Source of the DNA: Gammaproteobacteria bacterium
GTDB lineage: Bacteria; Pseudomonadota; Gammaproteobacteria; Natronospirales; REEB76
Direction of reading: 5' to 3'
Length of the DNA stretch: 51,435 bases
Assembly: GCA_036383255.1 (NCBI GenBank)
Contig: DASVOS010000008.1
Coordinates: forward strand, 1-51,435
Part shown: in pieces, positions 27,154-38,661 of the stretch
How positions within the stretch are numbered: position 1 is the stretch's first letter
How the letters are laid out: each line of letters begins with the position of its first letter
Translations under genes and position numbers: made by a program
The notes under the pieces: model-generated
Database searches by the model: none
Told to the model about the DNA's origin: nothing
What the model saw: the letters and a program-made list of their open reading frames with translations, nothing else

Positions 27154-28158
27154 CTAGCTGCGGCGGGTGACGGCGAACTCGGCCAGTTCTTCCAAAGCGT
27201 CCCGGTAGGGCGAGGGCGGCAGGGCCTTTAGGCACTCGCGCGCCTTCCCGCTCTCCTCGCGGGCGCGCCGGCGGGTGTAGTCCAGGGCGCCGCCGCGGCT
27301 GACGATGCGGATCACTTCCTTCACCTGTTCGAGGCCGCCCGTTTCCACGGCGGAGCGCAGCAGCGCCCGTTCACTGCCTTCGGCATCCTGCAGCGCGTGG
27401 ATCAGGGGCAGGGTGGGCTTGCCCTCGGCCAGATCGTCGCCGATGTTCTTGCCCATCTCCTCGGCGGTTGCGCTGTAGTCCAGGACGTCGTCGATGAGCT
27501 GGAACGCGACGCCCAGGTGCAGGCCGTAGCCCGCGAGGGCCTGCTCCTCGGCGGCGGGCCGCTTCGCCAGCACCGCGCCCAGGCGGGCGCCCGCCTCGAA
27601 CAGCGTGGCGGTCTTGCGGTGGATGACCTCGGTGTAGCGTTCTTCCGTGGTGTCCGGGTCGTGGCAGTTGAGGAGCTGCATGACCTCGCCCTCGGCGATG
27701 CGGTTGGTGGCGTCGGCCATCACCTGCATGACGCGCATCTCGTCCAGCTTCACCATCATCTGGAAGGCGCGGGAGTACAGGAAGTCGCCGGTGAGCACGC
27801 TGGCCGGATTGCCCCAGACCGCGTTGGCGGTGTCCCGCCCGCGGCGCAGCTCCGAGCCGTCCACCACGTCGTCGTGGAGCAGGGTGGCGGTGTGGATGAA
27901 CTCGATGATGGCGGCGAGCTCCACGTGCCGCAGGCCCTGGATGCCGCAGGCCCGGGCCGCCAGGAGCACCACCAGGGGCCGTAGGCGCTTGCCGCCGGCT
28001 ACCACCAGGTACTCCCCCAGCTGGTTGATGAGGGCCACGTCGGACCTGAGCTCGTCCCGGACGCGCCTGTCGGCCGCGGCCAAGTCCTCCGCCACCAGGG
28101 CGCGCAGGGCATCCAGGCCGGGGGCGCCCGCAGGGGGGGTGGGAGAGGGTCGGGACAT
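27154..28158 (-). CDS. ispB: Octaprenyl diphosphate synthase
   Basis: This 334-residue trans-prenyltransferase makes the long isoprenoid side chain of ubiquinone. The two aspartate-rich motifs are DDVVD (D96, D97, D100) and DDVLD (D223, D224, D227). The GGKRLRPL lysine/arginine motif and IEFIHTATLLHDD closely follow E. coli IspB. It is convergent with the signalling operon (three bases apart) and divergent from rplU, the usual gammaproteobacterial order. The chain length cannot be read from sequence with certainty. Confidence 0.95.
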   Translation of the reverse strand: MSRPSPTPPAGAPGLDALRALVAEDLAAADRRVRDELRSDVALINQLGEYLVVAGGKRLRPLVVLLAARACGIQGLRHVELAAIIEFIHTATLLHDDVVDGSELRRGRDTANAVWGNPASVLTGDFLYSRAFQMMVKLDEMRVMQVMADATNRIAEGEVMQLLNCHDPDTTEERYTEVIHRKTATLFEAGARLGAVLAKRPAAEEQALAGYGLHLGVAFQLIDDVLDYSATAEEMGKNIGDDLAEGKPTLPLIHALQDAEGSERALLRSAVETGGLEQVKEVIRIVSRGGALDYTRRRAREESGKARECLKALPPSPYRDALEELAEFAVTRRS

Positions 28159-28242
28159 GGGGGCCGGGCAGGGGCGGCGGGACGCCGCGGGAAGGGGATG
28201 CTAGGGGGGGGCGAAAATTGTGTCAAGCCAAGGCCTTACAGT

Positions 28243-28271
28243 TTGACCGGGGGCGCTGAACCCCTTAAAAT
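28243..28271 (+). promoter_or_regulatory. Sigma-70 promoter of rplU-rpmA
   Basis: TTGACC and TAAAAT are separated by 17 bases, 44 bases before the rplU start, with a GC-rich discriminator typical of growth-rate-controlled ribosomal promoters. Confidence 0.85.
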
Positions 28272-28314
28272 GCGCGCCCTTTGACGCTATTTTTGACGGT
28301 TTCTGGAGACCCCC

Positions 28315-28629
28315 ATGTACGCTGTTATCGTGACCGGAGGCAAGCAGTACCGCGTTGCCCAGGGCGACGTGATCAAGGTGGAACTGCTCGACGCCGAGGC
28401 CGGCAGCGACGTGTCCTTCGACCAGGTCCTGATGGTCGGCAAGGAAGGCGAGGCCCCCAAGCTGGGCGTGCCCTTCATCTCCGGTGGCAAGGTCACCGGC
28501 AAGGTGAAGCGCGATGGCCGCACCGACAAGGTGTTCACCTTCAAGCTGCGCCGCCGCAAGAACTACCGCCGCCGCGCCGGCCACCGGCAGCATTTCACCG
28601 AGGTCGAGATCACCGGGATCTCGGGCTAA
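28315..28629 (+). CDS. rplU: 50S ribosomal protein L21
   Basis: This 104-residue protein is standard L21: the N-terminal MYAVIVTGGKQYRV, the FDQVLMVG strand, and the basic RRRKNYRRRAGHRQ segment that contacts 23S rRNA domain I. It is followed after 20 bases by rpmA and preceded by a strong sigma-70 promoter. Confidence 0.98.
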   Translation: MYAVIVTGGKQYRVAQGDVIKVELLDAEAGSDVSFDQVLMVGKEGEAPKLGVPFISGGKVTGKVKRDGRTDKVFTFKLRRRKNYRRRAGHRQHFTEVEITGISG

Positions 28630-28649
28630 GCATTTCGAGGATATAGGCA

Positions 28650-28925
<276 letters not shown>

Positions 28926-28951
28926 GCCTTCGACGGGTCATCCGTACAGAA

Positions 28952-28975
28952 AGCCCCGGTCTCCGGGGCTTTTTT
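28952..28975 (+). terminator. Rho-independent terminator of rplU-rpmA
   Basis: The stem AGCCCCGG / CCGGGGCT with loop TCT is followed by a run of six T residues. Confidence 0.92.
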
Positions 28976-28993
28976 GTTTATCCTCAGGCGTAA

Positions 28994-30073
<1,080 letters not shown>

Positions 30074-30081
30074 GCAAAAGA

Positions 30082-30105
30082 AAAGCCGGCTACGAAGCCG
30101 GCTTT
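30082..30105. terminator. Bidirectional terminator between obgE and rpsT
   Basis: AAAGCCGGCT and AGCCGGCTTT flank the loop ACGA. A-rich and T-rich sequence on either side lets it serve both convergent genes. Confidence 0.88.
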
Positions 30106-30131
30106 CCTTTTGCACACTGGAGGGGGAAGGC

Positions 30132-30398
30132 TTAGGCCTTCATGCCCTTGATGTGGGCGTTCAGGCGGCTCTTGTGGCGAGCGGCCTTGTTGCGGTGCAG
30201 TAGGCCCTTGTCAGCCATGCGGTCGATGACCGGCACAGCTTCCTTGTAGGCGGTCTCGGCCTCGGCCTTCTTGCCTTCGCCGATCAGCTTCACGACCTTC
30301 TTGATGTAGCTGCGCACCATGGAACGCATGGTGGCGTTGTGGTCGCGGTGGGCGAGCGCCTGACGGGCGCGCTTCTTAGCTTGCTTGGTATTGGCCAA
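30132..30398 (-). CDS. rpsT: 30S ribosomal protein S20, UUG start
   Basis: This 88-residue protein is S20: the N-terminal ANTKQAKKRARQ, NATMRSMVRSYIKK and the C-terminal GLLHRNKAARHKSRL. The start is placed at TTG 30398 because AGGAG lies seven bases upstream and the family N-terminus begins there; the upstream in-frame ATG would add 13 unrelated residues. E. coli rpsT also uses UUG, where it takes part in autoregulation. It has its own promoter and is divergent from murJ. Confidence 0.97.
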   Translation of the reverse strand: MANTKQAKKRARQALAHRDHNATMRSMVRSYIKKVVKLIGEGKKAEAETAYKEAVPVIDRMADKGLLHRNKAARHKSRLNAHIKGMKA

Positions 30399-30461
30399 AG
30401 TACTGCTCCTGGGACCTGATGTCGCCGCCGGCCTCAAGGCCGGCAGCCCGAAAGGGTGCGT

Positions 30462-30490
30462 ACTATACGGATTCCGGGGGGATTTCGCAA
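30462..30490 (-). promoter_or_regulatory. Sigma-70 promoter of rpsT
   Basis: On the reverse strand TTGCGA and TATAGT are 17 bases apart, about 65 bases before the UUG start. The leader holds a GCCGGCCTTGAGGCCGGC hairpin that could take part in S20 autoregulation. Confidence 0.8.
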
Positions 30491-30611
30491 CGAAAACGCA
30501 CCTAAACCACTGCCTGGCCTGCCTTTTCGGCCCCGTGGCATGGCCGGGAGGCCCCCTGGCCCGGTATCATGGCGGGCCTTTACGCCCCCGTTCTCCAAGG
30601 CCCCGAACGAC

Positions 30612-32201
30612 ATGTCCCGCGCGCTGTTCAAGGCCACCTCCCTGGTGGGAGGGATGACCTTAATCTCCCGCATCCTGGGCTTCGCCCGGGACATGGTCCT
30701 GGCCCGCTACTTCGGCGCCGGCATGGTCATGGACGCCTTCACCATGGCCTTCAAGATCCCCAACTTCGGCCGCCGCACCTTCGGTGAGGGGGCCTTCTCG
30801 CTGGCTTTCGTGCCGGTGCTCTCGGAGTACAAGGCCACCCGCAGCCACGGGGAGGTGAAGCTGCTCACGGACCAGGTGGCGGGTAGCCTGGGGCTGGCGC
30901 TGCTCATCGTGACCGCCGTGGGCGTGCTGGGCGCGCCGGTGGTGATGTGGATCTTCGCGCCGGGTTTCAGCAACTACCCGGACAAGTACGACCTGTCGGT
31001 GGCGATGCTGCGGGTCACCTTCCCGTACCTGATGTTCATCTCGCTCACGGCCATGGCCGGGGGCATCCTCAACACCTACAGCCGGTTCTGGGTGGCCTCG
31101 TTCACCCCAGTGCTCCTCAACATCTGCATGATCCTGGCCACCGTCTACCTGGCGCCGCACCTCGCGCAGCCGGGGATGGCGCTGGCCTGGGGCGTGTTCA
31201 TCGCGGGGATCGTGCAGCTCGCGTTCCAGCTGCCGTTCCTGGCGCAGCTTCAGCTCCTGCCCCGGCCGCGCTGGGGCGAGACCCACGAGGCGGTGACGCG
31301 CATCATGAAGCTGATGCTGCCGACGGTGTTCAGCTCCTCGGTGGCGCAGGTGAACCTGCTGGTGGACTCGCTGATCGCCTCGTTCCTGGCGACGGGCAGC
31401 GTGAGCTGGCTGTACTACGCGGACCGCATCATGGAGTTCCCGCTGGGGATCTTCTCCATCGCGCTCGGCACGGTGCTCCTGACCACGCTGGCGCAGCACC
31501 ACGCGCTCAAGAACACCGCCGGTTTCTCGGCCACCCTGGACTGGGCTTTCCGGGTCACCGCGGTGGTGGTGCTGCCAGCGGCCATGGGCCTGCTGGTGTT
31601 CTCAGGGCCGCTGCTCACCACGCTGTTCAACTACGGCGCCTTCGATGCCCATGACACGCTGATGGTGACCTGGGCGCTCACCACCTACTCCATGGGACTC
31701 CTGAGCTTCACCATGGTGAAGGTGCTCTTGCCGGCCTACTACGCGCGCCAGGACAGCCGCACGCCGTTCCGTACCGCCATCGTGGCGGTGTCGGCGAACC
31801 TGTTCTTCAACCTGGTCATCACCATCCCCTGGGCGCACGCCGGCTGGATAGCGCCCCACGCGGGCCTCGCGCTCTCCACCTCCCTGGCCTCGTTCGTGAA
31901 CGCCGGGCAGCTCTATTACGGCCTGCGCAAGAACGGCGTCTACACGCCCACCGGCGGGTGGAAGACGCTCCTGATGCGGGTGATGATCGCGAACGTGGTG
32001 ATGGGCGGCATGCTGGTGTGCTTCAGCGGCCGTCTCGCCACCTGGATAGAGCGCGGCGCGCTGCACCGCATAGAATGGCTGGCCTTCTGGCTGGTGGCGG
32101 CGGTGGTGGTGTACTTCGGCGTGCTGTTCGGCCTCGGCTTCCGACTCAGCGACCTCAGGGTGAAGGGCACGCACTTGCCGAGCGGCGCGACGCCGGTGTG
32201 A
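30612..32201 (+). CDS. murJ: Lipid II flippase MurJ
   Basis: This protein of about 529 residues is a MATE-like flippase that moves lipid II across the inner membrane. The N-terminal SLVGGMTLISRILGFARD carries the conserved arginines lining the cavity, and roughly 14 hydrophobic helices follow. Start ATG 30612 gives the family N-terminus; the frame is open upstream without a conserved protein. It heads the murJ-ribF-ileS-lspA-ispH run, with ribF five bases after its stop. Confidence 0.96.
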   Translation: MSRALFKATSLVGGMTLISRILGFARDMVLARYFGAGMVMDAFTMAFKIPNFGRRTFGEGAFSLAFVPVLSEYKATRSHGEVKLLTDQVAGSLGLALLIVTAVGVLGAPVVMWIFAPGFSNYPDKYDLSVAMLRVTFPYLMFISLTAMAGGILNTYSRFWVASFTPVLLNICMILATVYLAPHLAQPGMALAWGVFIAGIVQLAFQLPFLAQLQLLPRPRWGETHEAVTRIMKLMLPTVFSSSVAQVNLLVDSLIASFLATGSVSWLYYADRIMEFPLGIFSIALGTVLLTTLAQHHALKNTAGFSATLDWAFRVTAVVVLPAAMGLLVFSGPLLTTLFNYGAFDAHDTLMVTWALTTYSMGLLSFTMVKVLLPAYYARQDSRTPFRTAIVAVSANLFFNLVITIPWAHAGWIAPHAGLALSTSLASFVNAGQLYYGLRKNGVYTPTGGWKTLLMRVMIANVVMGGMLVCFSGRLATWIERGALHRIEWLAFWLVAAVVVYFGVLFGLGFRLSDLRVKGTHLPSGATPV

Positions 32202-32206
32202 GCCGG

Positions 32207-33151
32207 ATGGAGCTCATCCGGGGACTCAAGAGCCTGAAGCCCCGCCACCGCGGCGCGGTGGCGAGCATCGGCAACTTCGACGGCGTGCACCTGGGCCACC
32301 AGGCGGTGCTGAGGGATCTCAAGCAGCGGGCGCGGGATTTGAGCGTGCCGGCCACGCTGATCCTGTTCGAGCCGCAGCCGCAGGAGTATTTCGCCGGGGA
32401 CAAGGCACCGGTGCGGCTGACCCGCTTCATGGAGAAGTGGCCGCTGCTGGAGGCGGCGGGCGTGGAGCGGGTCCTGTGCCTGCGCTTCGACCGCAGTCTG
32501 GCGGCCGTGCCCGCGGAGACGTTCATCAGCCGTGTGCTGGTGGAGGGGCTGGGGCTGCGGCACCTGACGGTGGGAGACGACTTCCGCTTCGGCAAAGACC
32601 GGCGCGGTGACTTCGCGATGCTGAGGCAAGCCGGAGCGGAACACGGTTTCGAAGTGGCGGACACGGCCTCGGTGACGGCGGCGGGTGAGCGGGTGAGCAG
32701 CACCCGCATCCGCACGCTCCTCGCGGAAGGCAGGATGGAAGAAGCGGCGAAGCTGCTGGGCCGGCCCTTCGGTCTCATGGGGCGGGTGATGCACGGGGAG
32801 CGGCTGGGCCGCCGGCTGGGATTCCCCACGGTGAACCTGGCGTTGAAGCGGGCCCAGGCGCCGGTGAGCGGCATCTTCGCGGCCCGGGTGGCGGGCGTGA
32901 CCGGGACGGACGTGGACGCGGCCGCATATATAGGAAGGCGGCCGGCGGCAGGCGGCACGGAGCTCACGGTGGAAGCGCATCTCCTCGGCTACGAAGGCGA
33001 CCTCTATGGCCGTCGCATCGAGGTGAAGCTCCTGGAGCGTCTGCGGGAGGACCGGCACTTTGATAGTCTGGACGCCCTCGCGGCCCAGATCAGCAAGGAC
33101 ATAGACGCCGCGCGTGCGCGGCTGGCACACGTGGACCCAAGAAAGCACTGA
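32207..33151 (+). CDS. ribF: Bifunctional riboflavin kinase/FMN adenylyltransferase
   Basis: This 314-residue enzyme makes FMN and then FAD from riboflavin. The N-terminal nucleotidyltransferase domain has SIGNFDGVHLGHQ and the SSTRIR motif. The C-terminal kinase domain has GRVMHGERLGRRLGFPTVN. ATG 32207 follows the murJ stop by five bases. ileS starts immediately after its stop codon, so translation is probably coupled. Confidence 0.96.
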   Translation: MELIRGLKSLKPRHRGAVASIGNFDGVHLGHQAVLRDLKQRARDLSVPATLILFEPQPQEYFAGDKAPVRLTRFMEKWPLLEAAGVERVLCLRFDRSLAAVPAETFISRVLVEGLGLRHLTVGDDFRFGKDRRGDFAMLRQAGAEHGFEVADTASVTAAGERVSSTRIRTLLAEGRMEEAAKLLGRPFGLMGRVMHGERLGRRLGFPTVNLALKRAQAPVSGIFAARVAGVTGTDVDAAAYIGRRPAAGGTELTVEAHLLGYEGDLYGRRIEVKLLERLREDRHFDSLDALAAQISKDIDAARARLAHVDPRKH

Positions 33152-35989
33152 ATGGACAAGCAATCCGACAACGCTCCCGACTACAAGAGCACCCTGAACC
33201 TGCCCCGCACGGATTTCCCCATGAAGGCGAACCTGCCGGGACGGGAGCCGGAGTGGCTGAAGCGCTGGGCCGATGCCGACCTGTACGGGCGCATCCGCAA
33301 GGCGCGCGCGGGCAAACCGCGCTACATCCTGCAGGACGGGCCGCCCTACGCGAACGGCGACATCCACCTGGGCCATGCCGTGAACAAGGTGCTCAAGGAC
33401 ATCGTGGTGAAGTCCCACTCCCTGGACGGCTTCGACGCACCCTACGTGCCGGGCTGGGATTGCCATGGCCTGCCGATCGAGCTGCAGGTGGAGAAGAAGG
33501 TGGGCAAGGCAGGGCAGAAGGTGGACGCCAAGGCGTTCCGTGCCGCCTGCCGCGAGTACGCCAAGGAACAGATCTCCCGCCAGCGGGAGGATTTCAAGCG
33601 CCTGGGCATCCTGGGTTCCTGGGACGAGCCTTATCTCACGATGAACTTCCAGTTCGAGGCGGACCAGCTCAGGGCCCTCTCGGAAGTGATCAAGCGCGGA
33701 CACCTATATAAAGGGTTGAAGCCGGTCTACTGGTGCCTGGATTGCGGGTCGGCGCTGGCGGAAGCTGAGGTGGAATACGAGGACAAGACCTCGCCGGCCA
33801 TCGACGTGCGCTTCAAGGCGGCTGACGAGGCAGACCTCCTGAAGCGCCTGAAGGGCGCCGGCGGCTCTGGACCGGTGTCGGTGCCCATCTGGACCACCAC
33901 GCCCTGGACGCTGCCCGCCAACCAGGCGGTGGCCTTGAACGGCGAGATCGAATACGCGCTGGTGCAGTTCGACGCGGGCCGGGGTCCGGAACGGGTGCTG
34001 TTGGCGAAGCCCATGATCGAAGGGGTGATGCAGCGCTGGAAGATCGCGGACTACAAGCTGGCGGGCGAGAGCCTGGGCAAGGAACTGGAAGGCGCGATGC
34101 TGCGGCATCCCTTCTATGCGCGCTCGGTGCCGGTGGTGCTGGGCGAGCACGTGACGCTGGATGCAGGCACCGGCGCGGTGCATACGGCGCCCGGGCACGG
34201 CCAGGAAGACTTCGCGGTGGGCATGCAGTACAAGCTGCCGATCGTGAACCCCGTGGACAGCCAGGGCGTGTACCTGCCCAATACGGAACTCTTCGCCGGA
34301 CAGCACGTGTTCAAGGCGAACGACCACATCGTCAAGGTGCTCATGGAGCAGGGCACGCTGCTGCATCACGAGCCCTACCGCCACAGCTATCCCCATTGCT
34401 GGCGCCACAAGTCGCCGGTGATCTTCCGTGCCACGCCGCAGTGGTTCATCGGCATGGATCACAACGGCCTGCGCCGGGCGGCGATGGAAGAGATCAAGAA
34501 GGTGAAATGGATCCCGGACTGGGGCCAGAACCGCATCGAGGCCATGGTGGGCAACCGCCCGGACTGGTGCATCTCGCGCCAGCGCACCTGGGGCGTGCCC
34601 ATCGCGCTGTTCGTGCACAAGGCCACCGGTGAATTGCATCCGCGCACGGCGGAACTGCTGGAGACCGTGGCCCAGGGCGTGGAGAAGGAGGGCGTGGACT
34701 TCTGGTTCTCGCGCGGAGCCGAGGAGTTCCTGGGCGGCGAGGCCAAGGACTACGACAAGGTCAAGGACATCCTGGACGTGTGGTTCGACTCCGGCGTGGT
34801 GCACTACTGCGTGGGCGAGAAGCGTCTCGGGATCGGACCGGAGCAGAAGGCGGACATCTATCTGGAAGGCTCGGACCAGCACCGCGGCTGGTTCCAGTCC
34901 TCGCTGCTCACCTCCGTGGCCATCCGCGGCAAGGCGCCCTACAAGGACGTGCTCACTCACGGGTTCACGGTGGACGAGCAGGGCCGCAAGATGTCCAAGT
35001 CCATCGGCAACATGATCGTGCCGCAGAAGGTGATCGGCGCGCTGGGCGCGGACGTGCTGCGCCTATGGGTCGCTTCCACCGACTACAGCGGCGAGCTCAC
35101 CGTCTCCGACAACATCCTGAAGCACAACGCCGAGGCCTACCGGAAGATGCGCAACACCGTGCGCTACCTGCTGGCGAACCTCTACGACTTCGACCCGGCG
35201 CAGCACGCGCTGGCACCGGGCAAGATGCTGGCGCTGGACCTGTGGCTGGTGGAGCGCGCGCGGCAGCTGCAGAAGGAGCTGGTGCAGGCCTACCAGGACT
35301 ACCAGTACCACCTCATCTACCAGAAGCTCTATGCGTTCTGCGTGGTGGACCTGTCGAGCTTCTACCTGGACGTGGTCAAGGACCGGGAGTACACCACCCG
35401 CGCCGACAGCGTGGCGCGGCGCTCCTGCCAGACCGCCATGCATCACGTAGCCGAGGCCATGGTGCGCTGGCTGGCGCCGATCCTGAGCTTCACTGCCGAG
35501 GAGATCTGGCACTTCCTGCCGGGCAAGCGCGAGGAGTCGGTGTTCCTGGCCACCTGGTACGCGCTGCCGGAGGCAGCCAAGACCGACATGCGGCTGTGGC
35601 AGCGGGTGCTGACGGTGCGCGAGGCGGTGCGCAAGGAACTGGAGAAGCTGCGCGTGGACGGCAAGATCGGTTCGTCCCTGGACGCGGAAGTGGACCTCTA
35701 CTGCGAGCCGGAGCTGGCGCAGGATCTCGGCGGCCTCGGTGAGGAACTGCGTTTCGCGCTCATCACCTCCTACGCGCGGGTGCATGGCGACGACGGCCGG
35801 CCCAAGGACGCGGCGGCAGCCGAGGAAGTACCCGGCCTGTGGCTGAAGGTGAAGGCTTCGGAGCATGAGAAGTGCGTGCGCTGCTGGCATCACCGGGAGG
35901 ACGTGGGTCAGGACAAGAACCATCCTGGGCTCTGCGCGCGTTGCGTCAGCAACGTCACCGGCGCAGGCGAAGCCAGGAAATACGCCTGA
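33152..35989 (+). CDS. ileS: Isoleucyl-tRNA synthetase
   Basis: This 945-residue class I synthetase charges tRNA-Ile. The HIGH motif is HLGH (72-75) and KMSKS lies at residues 613-617. An editing domain ([11 protein letters not shown]) lies between them. The C-terminal zinc finger has CVRCW and CARC pairs, so this is the eubacterial zinc-containing type. It starts directly after the ribF stop and overlaps lspA by one base. Confidence 0.98.
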   Translation: MDKQSDNAPDYKSTLNLPRTDFPMKANLPGREPEWLKRWADADLYGRIRKARAGKPRYILQDGPPYANGDIHLGHAVNKVLKDIVVKSHSLDGFDAPYVPGWDCHGLPIELQVEKKVGKAGQKVDAKAFRAACREYAKEQISRQREDFKRLGILGSWDEPYLTMNFQFEADQLRALSEVIKRGHLYKGLKPVYWCLDCGSALAEAEVEYEDKTSPAIDVRFKAADEADLLKRLKGAGGSGPVSVPIWTTTPWTLPANQAVALNGEIEYALVQFDAGRGPERVLLAKPMIEGVMQRWKIADYKLAGESLGKELEGAMLRHPFYARSVPVVLGEHVTLDAGTGAVHTAPGHGQEDFAVGMQYKLPIVNPVDSQGVYLPNTELFAGQHVFKANDHIVKVLMEQGTLLHHEPYRHSYPHCWRHKSPVIFRATPQWFIGMDHNGLRRAAMEEIKKVKWIPDWGQNRIEAMVGNRPDWCISRQRTWGVPIALFVHKATGELHPRTAELLETVAQGVEKEGVDFWFSRGAEEFLGGEAKDYDKVKDILDVWFDSGVVHYCVGEKRLGIGPEQKADIYLEGSDQHRGWFQSSLLTSVAIRGKAPYKDVLTHGFTVDEQGRKMSKSIGNMIVPQKVIGALGADVLRLWVASTDYSGELTVSDNILKHNAEAYRKMRNTVRYLLANLYDFDPAQHALAPGKMLALDLWLVERARQLQKELVQAYQDYQYHLIYQKLYAFCVVDLSSFYLDVVKDREYTTRADSVARRSCQTAMHHVAEAMVRWLAPILSFTAEEIWHFLPGKREESVFLATWYALPEAAKTDMRLWQRVLTVREAVRKELEKLRVDGKIGSSLDAEVDLYCEPELAQDLGGLGEELRFALITSYARVHGDDGRPKDAAAAEEVPGLWLKVKASEHEKCVRCWHHREDVGQDKNHPGLCARCVSNVTGAGEARKYA

Positions 35990-36483
35990 TGAAAATCCCC
36001 GGCAAGTCCGCATGGCTTGGACTCTCCCTGGCGATCATCGTGCTGGATCAGCTCAGCAAGCGTTACGTGGCGGCGCACATGCACCTCTACGACTCGCTGT
36101 ACGTGCTGCCGGTGTTCAATGTCGCGCTGCTGCACAACACGGGTGCCGCCTTCAGCATGCTGGCGGGCGCCTCCGGCTGGCAGCGCTGGTTCTTCGTGGT
36201 GCTGGCGCTGGTGATCCTCGGGCTCATCGTGGCCTGGCTCGCGCGCATGCCGGCCAATGGCAGCCGCTGGGTGGCAGCAGGCCTCGCGCTGGTGGCGGGC
36301 GGCGCCGTCGGCAACGTGTGGGACCGCCTGGCCATGGGCTACGTGGTGGATTTCCTGCAGTTCCACTGGCAGGGCTGGTTCTTCCCGGCCTTCAACGTGG
36401 CGGATTCCGCCATCACCCTGGGCGCCGTCATGCTGATCCTGGACGGCGTGTTCATGCAGAGACGCATGCGAGTAGTAAAATAG
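35989..36483 (+). CDS. lspA: Lipoprotein signal peptidase
   Basis: This 164-residue inner-membrane aspartyl protease removes lipoprotein signal peptides. Its four membrane helices and the two catalytic aspartates are visible: D112 in NVWDRL and D139 in FNVADSAIT. The start ATG shares a base with the ileS stop (TGATG). Confidence 0.97.
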   Translation: MKIPGKSAWLGLSLAIIVLDQLSKRYVAAHMHLYDSLYVLPVFNVALLHNTGAAFSMLAGASGWQRWFFVVLALVILGLIVAWLARMPANGSRWVAAGLALVAGGAVGNVWDRLAMGYVVDFLQFHWQGWFFPAFNVADSAITLGAVMLILDGVFMQRRMRVVK

Positions 36484-36489
36484 ACCTGA

Positions 36490-37431
36490 ATGGAAATCCT
36501 GCTCGCTAACCCCCGTGGCTTCTGCGCCGGCGTGGACCGCGCCATCGAGATCGTCGAGCGTGCCATCGAGCTCTATGGCGCGCCCATCTACGTGCGCCAC
36601 GAGGTGGTGCATAACCGCCACGTGGTGGAGCGGCTGCGCAACCTGGGAGCCGTGTTCGTGGACGAACTGGACCAGGTGCCGGACGACGGCATCGTGATCT
36701 TCAGCGCCCATGGCGTGTCCAAGACGGTACGCGGCGAGGCGGACCGGCGGGGCCTCAGGGTGTTCGATGCCACCTGCCCGCTGGTGACCAAGGTGCACAT
36801 GGAGGTGAGCCGCTACGCCCGCGATGGGTTGGACGTGGTGCTCATCGGGCATGCCGGCCACCCGGAGGTTGAGGGCACCATGGGACAGTTCGACGCCGGC
36901 TTCGGCGGCGCCATCCATCTGGTGGAGACGCCGGCAGACGTGGAGAAGCTCAAGTTGCGCGCGCCGGAGAAGAGCGCGTTCGTGACCCAGACCACGCTCT
37001 CCATGGACGACACCGCGCGGGTGATCGACGCGCTGCGGGCGCGCTTCCCCGCGATCCACGGACCGCGCAAGGATGACATCTGCTACGCGACCCAGAACCG
37101 GCAGGACGCGGTGAAGAAGCTCGCGCGCCAGTGCCAGGTGCTGCTGGTGGTGGGCTCACGCAACAGCTCCAACTCGAACCGCCTGCGCGAGATCGCCGAG
37201 GGCGAGGGCGCGGCGGCCTATCTCATCGACGGGCCCGAGGACATGCAGCAGGCCTGGTTCGCGGGCAAGGACGCGGTGGGCGTGACCGCCGGGGCTTCAG
37301 CACCGGAGGTGCTGGTGCAGCAGGTGGTGGAGCGCCTCAAGCAATGGGGCGGACACAGCGCGCGTGAGATCCAGGGCATCCCCGAGAACGTGGAGTTCGC
37401 CCTGCCCAAGGTGCTGCGCCGCGTCAGCTAG
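36490..37431 (+). CDS. ispH: 4-hydroxy-3-methylbut-2-enyl diphosphate reductase
   Basis: This 313-residue iron-sulfur enzyme catalyses the last step of the MEP isoprenoid pathway. The three cluster cysteines are C12 (GFCAGV), C96 (ATCPLV) and C198 (DICYATQ). VRHEVVHN and SAHGVS carry further active-site residues. It lies six bases after lspA. Confidence 0.97.
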   Translation: MEILLANPRGFCAGVDRAIEIVERAIELYGAPIYVRHEVVHNRHVVERLRNLGAVFVDELDQVPDDGIVIFSAHGVSKTVRGEADRRGLRVFDATCPLVTKVHMEVSRYARDGLDVVLIGHAGHPEVEGTMGQFDAGFGGAIHLVETPADVEKLKLRAPEKSAFVTQTTLSMDDTARVIDALRARFPAIHGPRKDDICYATQNRQDAVKKLARQCQVLLVVGSRNSSNSNRLREIAEGEGAAAYLIDGPEDMQQAWFAGKDAVGVTAGASAPEVLVQQVVERLKQWGGHSAREIQGIPENVEFALPKVLRRVS

Positions 37432-37524
37432 GCGTGAATATGCAGCCCCGGCCGGCGCGTCCGGCGATCCCGGCTTTTTCTATATACTTTGGCCCGGACT
37501 CCCGTCCCAGGGGATGAAAGGGTC

Positions 37525-38616
37525 ATGACTCGTAAGCAGGACGTGATCATCATCGGCGCCGGTGTGGTCGGGCTGCTGTCGGCCCGGGAACTCACGCGCG
37601 CCGGGTTCGCGGTGACGGTGGTGGAGCGCGGGCTCACGGGCCGCGAGGCTTCCCGCGCGGCAGCCGGCATCCTCTCCACGTTGTTCCCCTGGCGCTCACC
37701 CAAGCCATTGGCGCTCTTGTCGCGCTGGAGCCAGTCCTCCTACGCGATGCTGGCGGACGACGTGCGCCGCGCCAGCGGCATCGATCCCGAATGGACGCCG
37801 AGCGGCCTGCTCTGCTTCGACCTGGCCGAGCGGGAAGCGGCCCAGGCCTGGGCGCAGGTGACAGGGCGCGCCATCGACTTCCTGGAAGCGCACGAGGTGA
37901 GGCGACAGGAACCGGCGCTCGCGGATCAGGCGCGGCCGGCGATCTTCCTGCCCGGCATCGCGCACATCCACATCTCCCGCTTCCTGCGCGCGCTGCGCGA
38001 GGCGCTCTTGAACGAGGGCGTGCCCATCAAGGAGGAGACCGCCGTCACGGGGCTGGTGGAAAAGAACGGAAGGATCACGGGCGTGCGCACCGAGAACGGC
38101 GAGCTGCAGGCTGAGCATGTGGTGGTGGCGGCCGGCGCCTGGAGCCAGGGACTCGCGGGCATGGCCGGCATCGAACTCCCTGTGGAACCGGTGCGCGGGC
38201 AGATCATCCAGTTCCGGGGGCCGCCGGGCCTGATCGGCCGCGTGTTGTGCCAAGGCGAACACTACCTGCTGGCGCGGCGCGCCGGCGAGATCATCGTGGG
38301 CAGCACCCGCGAGCATGTCGGCTTCGACAAGGATGTGACGGCGGAGGCGCGCGACGAGCTGACACGGGTGGCGGGCGAACTCCTGCCGGTGCTGAAGGGC
38401 GCCGAGCCCGCTCGCCAGTGGAGCGGCATCCGTCCCGGCTCGCCGGAAGGCATCCCCTACATCGGTCCGCATCCGAGGCTCGCGGGCCTGTGGTTCAACA
38501 CCGGGCACTACACCAACGGCGTGACGCTGGCGCCGGGCTCGGCGCGTCTGCTCGCCGACCTGATGGCGGGACGCGCGCCCATCCTGGACCCCGTGCCGTA
38601 CCGGCCGGAGCGCTGA
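37525..38616 (+). CDS. FAD-dependent oxidoreductase, glycine oxidase (ThiO)-like
   Basis: This 363-residue flavoenzyme belongs to the DAO family. The dinucleotide motif IIIGAGVVGLLSARELTRAG is at the N-terminus. SRAAAGILS and a C-terminal IRPGSPEGIPYIGP ... GHYTNGVTLAP end fit glycine/D-amino-acid oxidases of the ThiO type, which feed thiamine synthesis. No other thiamine gene is nearby, so the exact substrate is open. ATG 37525 follows AAAGGG; an upstream in-frame start would add 12 residues. A TATATACTTT stretch just upstream may be its -10 region. Confidence 0.78.
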   Translation: MTRKQDVIIIGAGVVGLLSARELTRAGFAVTVVERGLTGREASRAAAGILSTLFPWRSPKPLALLSRWSQSSYAMLADDVRRASGIDPEWTPSGLLCFDLAEREAAQAWAQVTGRAIDFLEAHEVRRQEPALADQARPAIFLPGIAHIHISRFLRALREALLNEGVPIKEETAVTGLVEKNGRITGVRTENGELQAEHVVVAAGAWSQGLAGMAGIELPVEPVRGQIIQFRGPPGLIGRVLCQGEHYLLARRAGEIIVGSTREHVGFDKDVTAEARDELTRVAGELLPVLKGAEPARQWSGIRPGSPEGIPYIGPHPRLAGLWFNTGHYTNGVTLAPGSARLLADLMAGRAPILDPVPYRPER

Positions 38617-38661
38617 CGGCGTGGACCTGGGTATTTTTTGAGCATATACTTAGACTTAGCT

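Noticed and set aside
31940-33703. Reverse 587-codon frame across murJ, ribF and ileS
   Set aside because: It crosses three certain housekeeping genes and has antisense-type composition.
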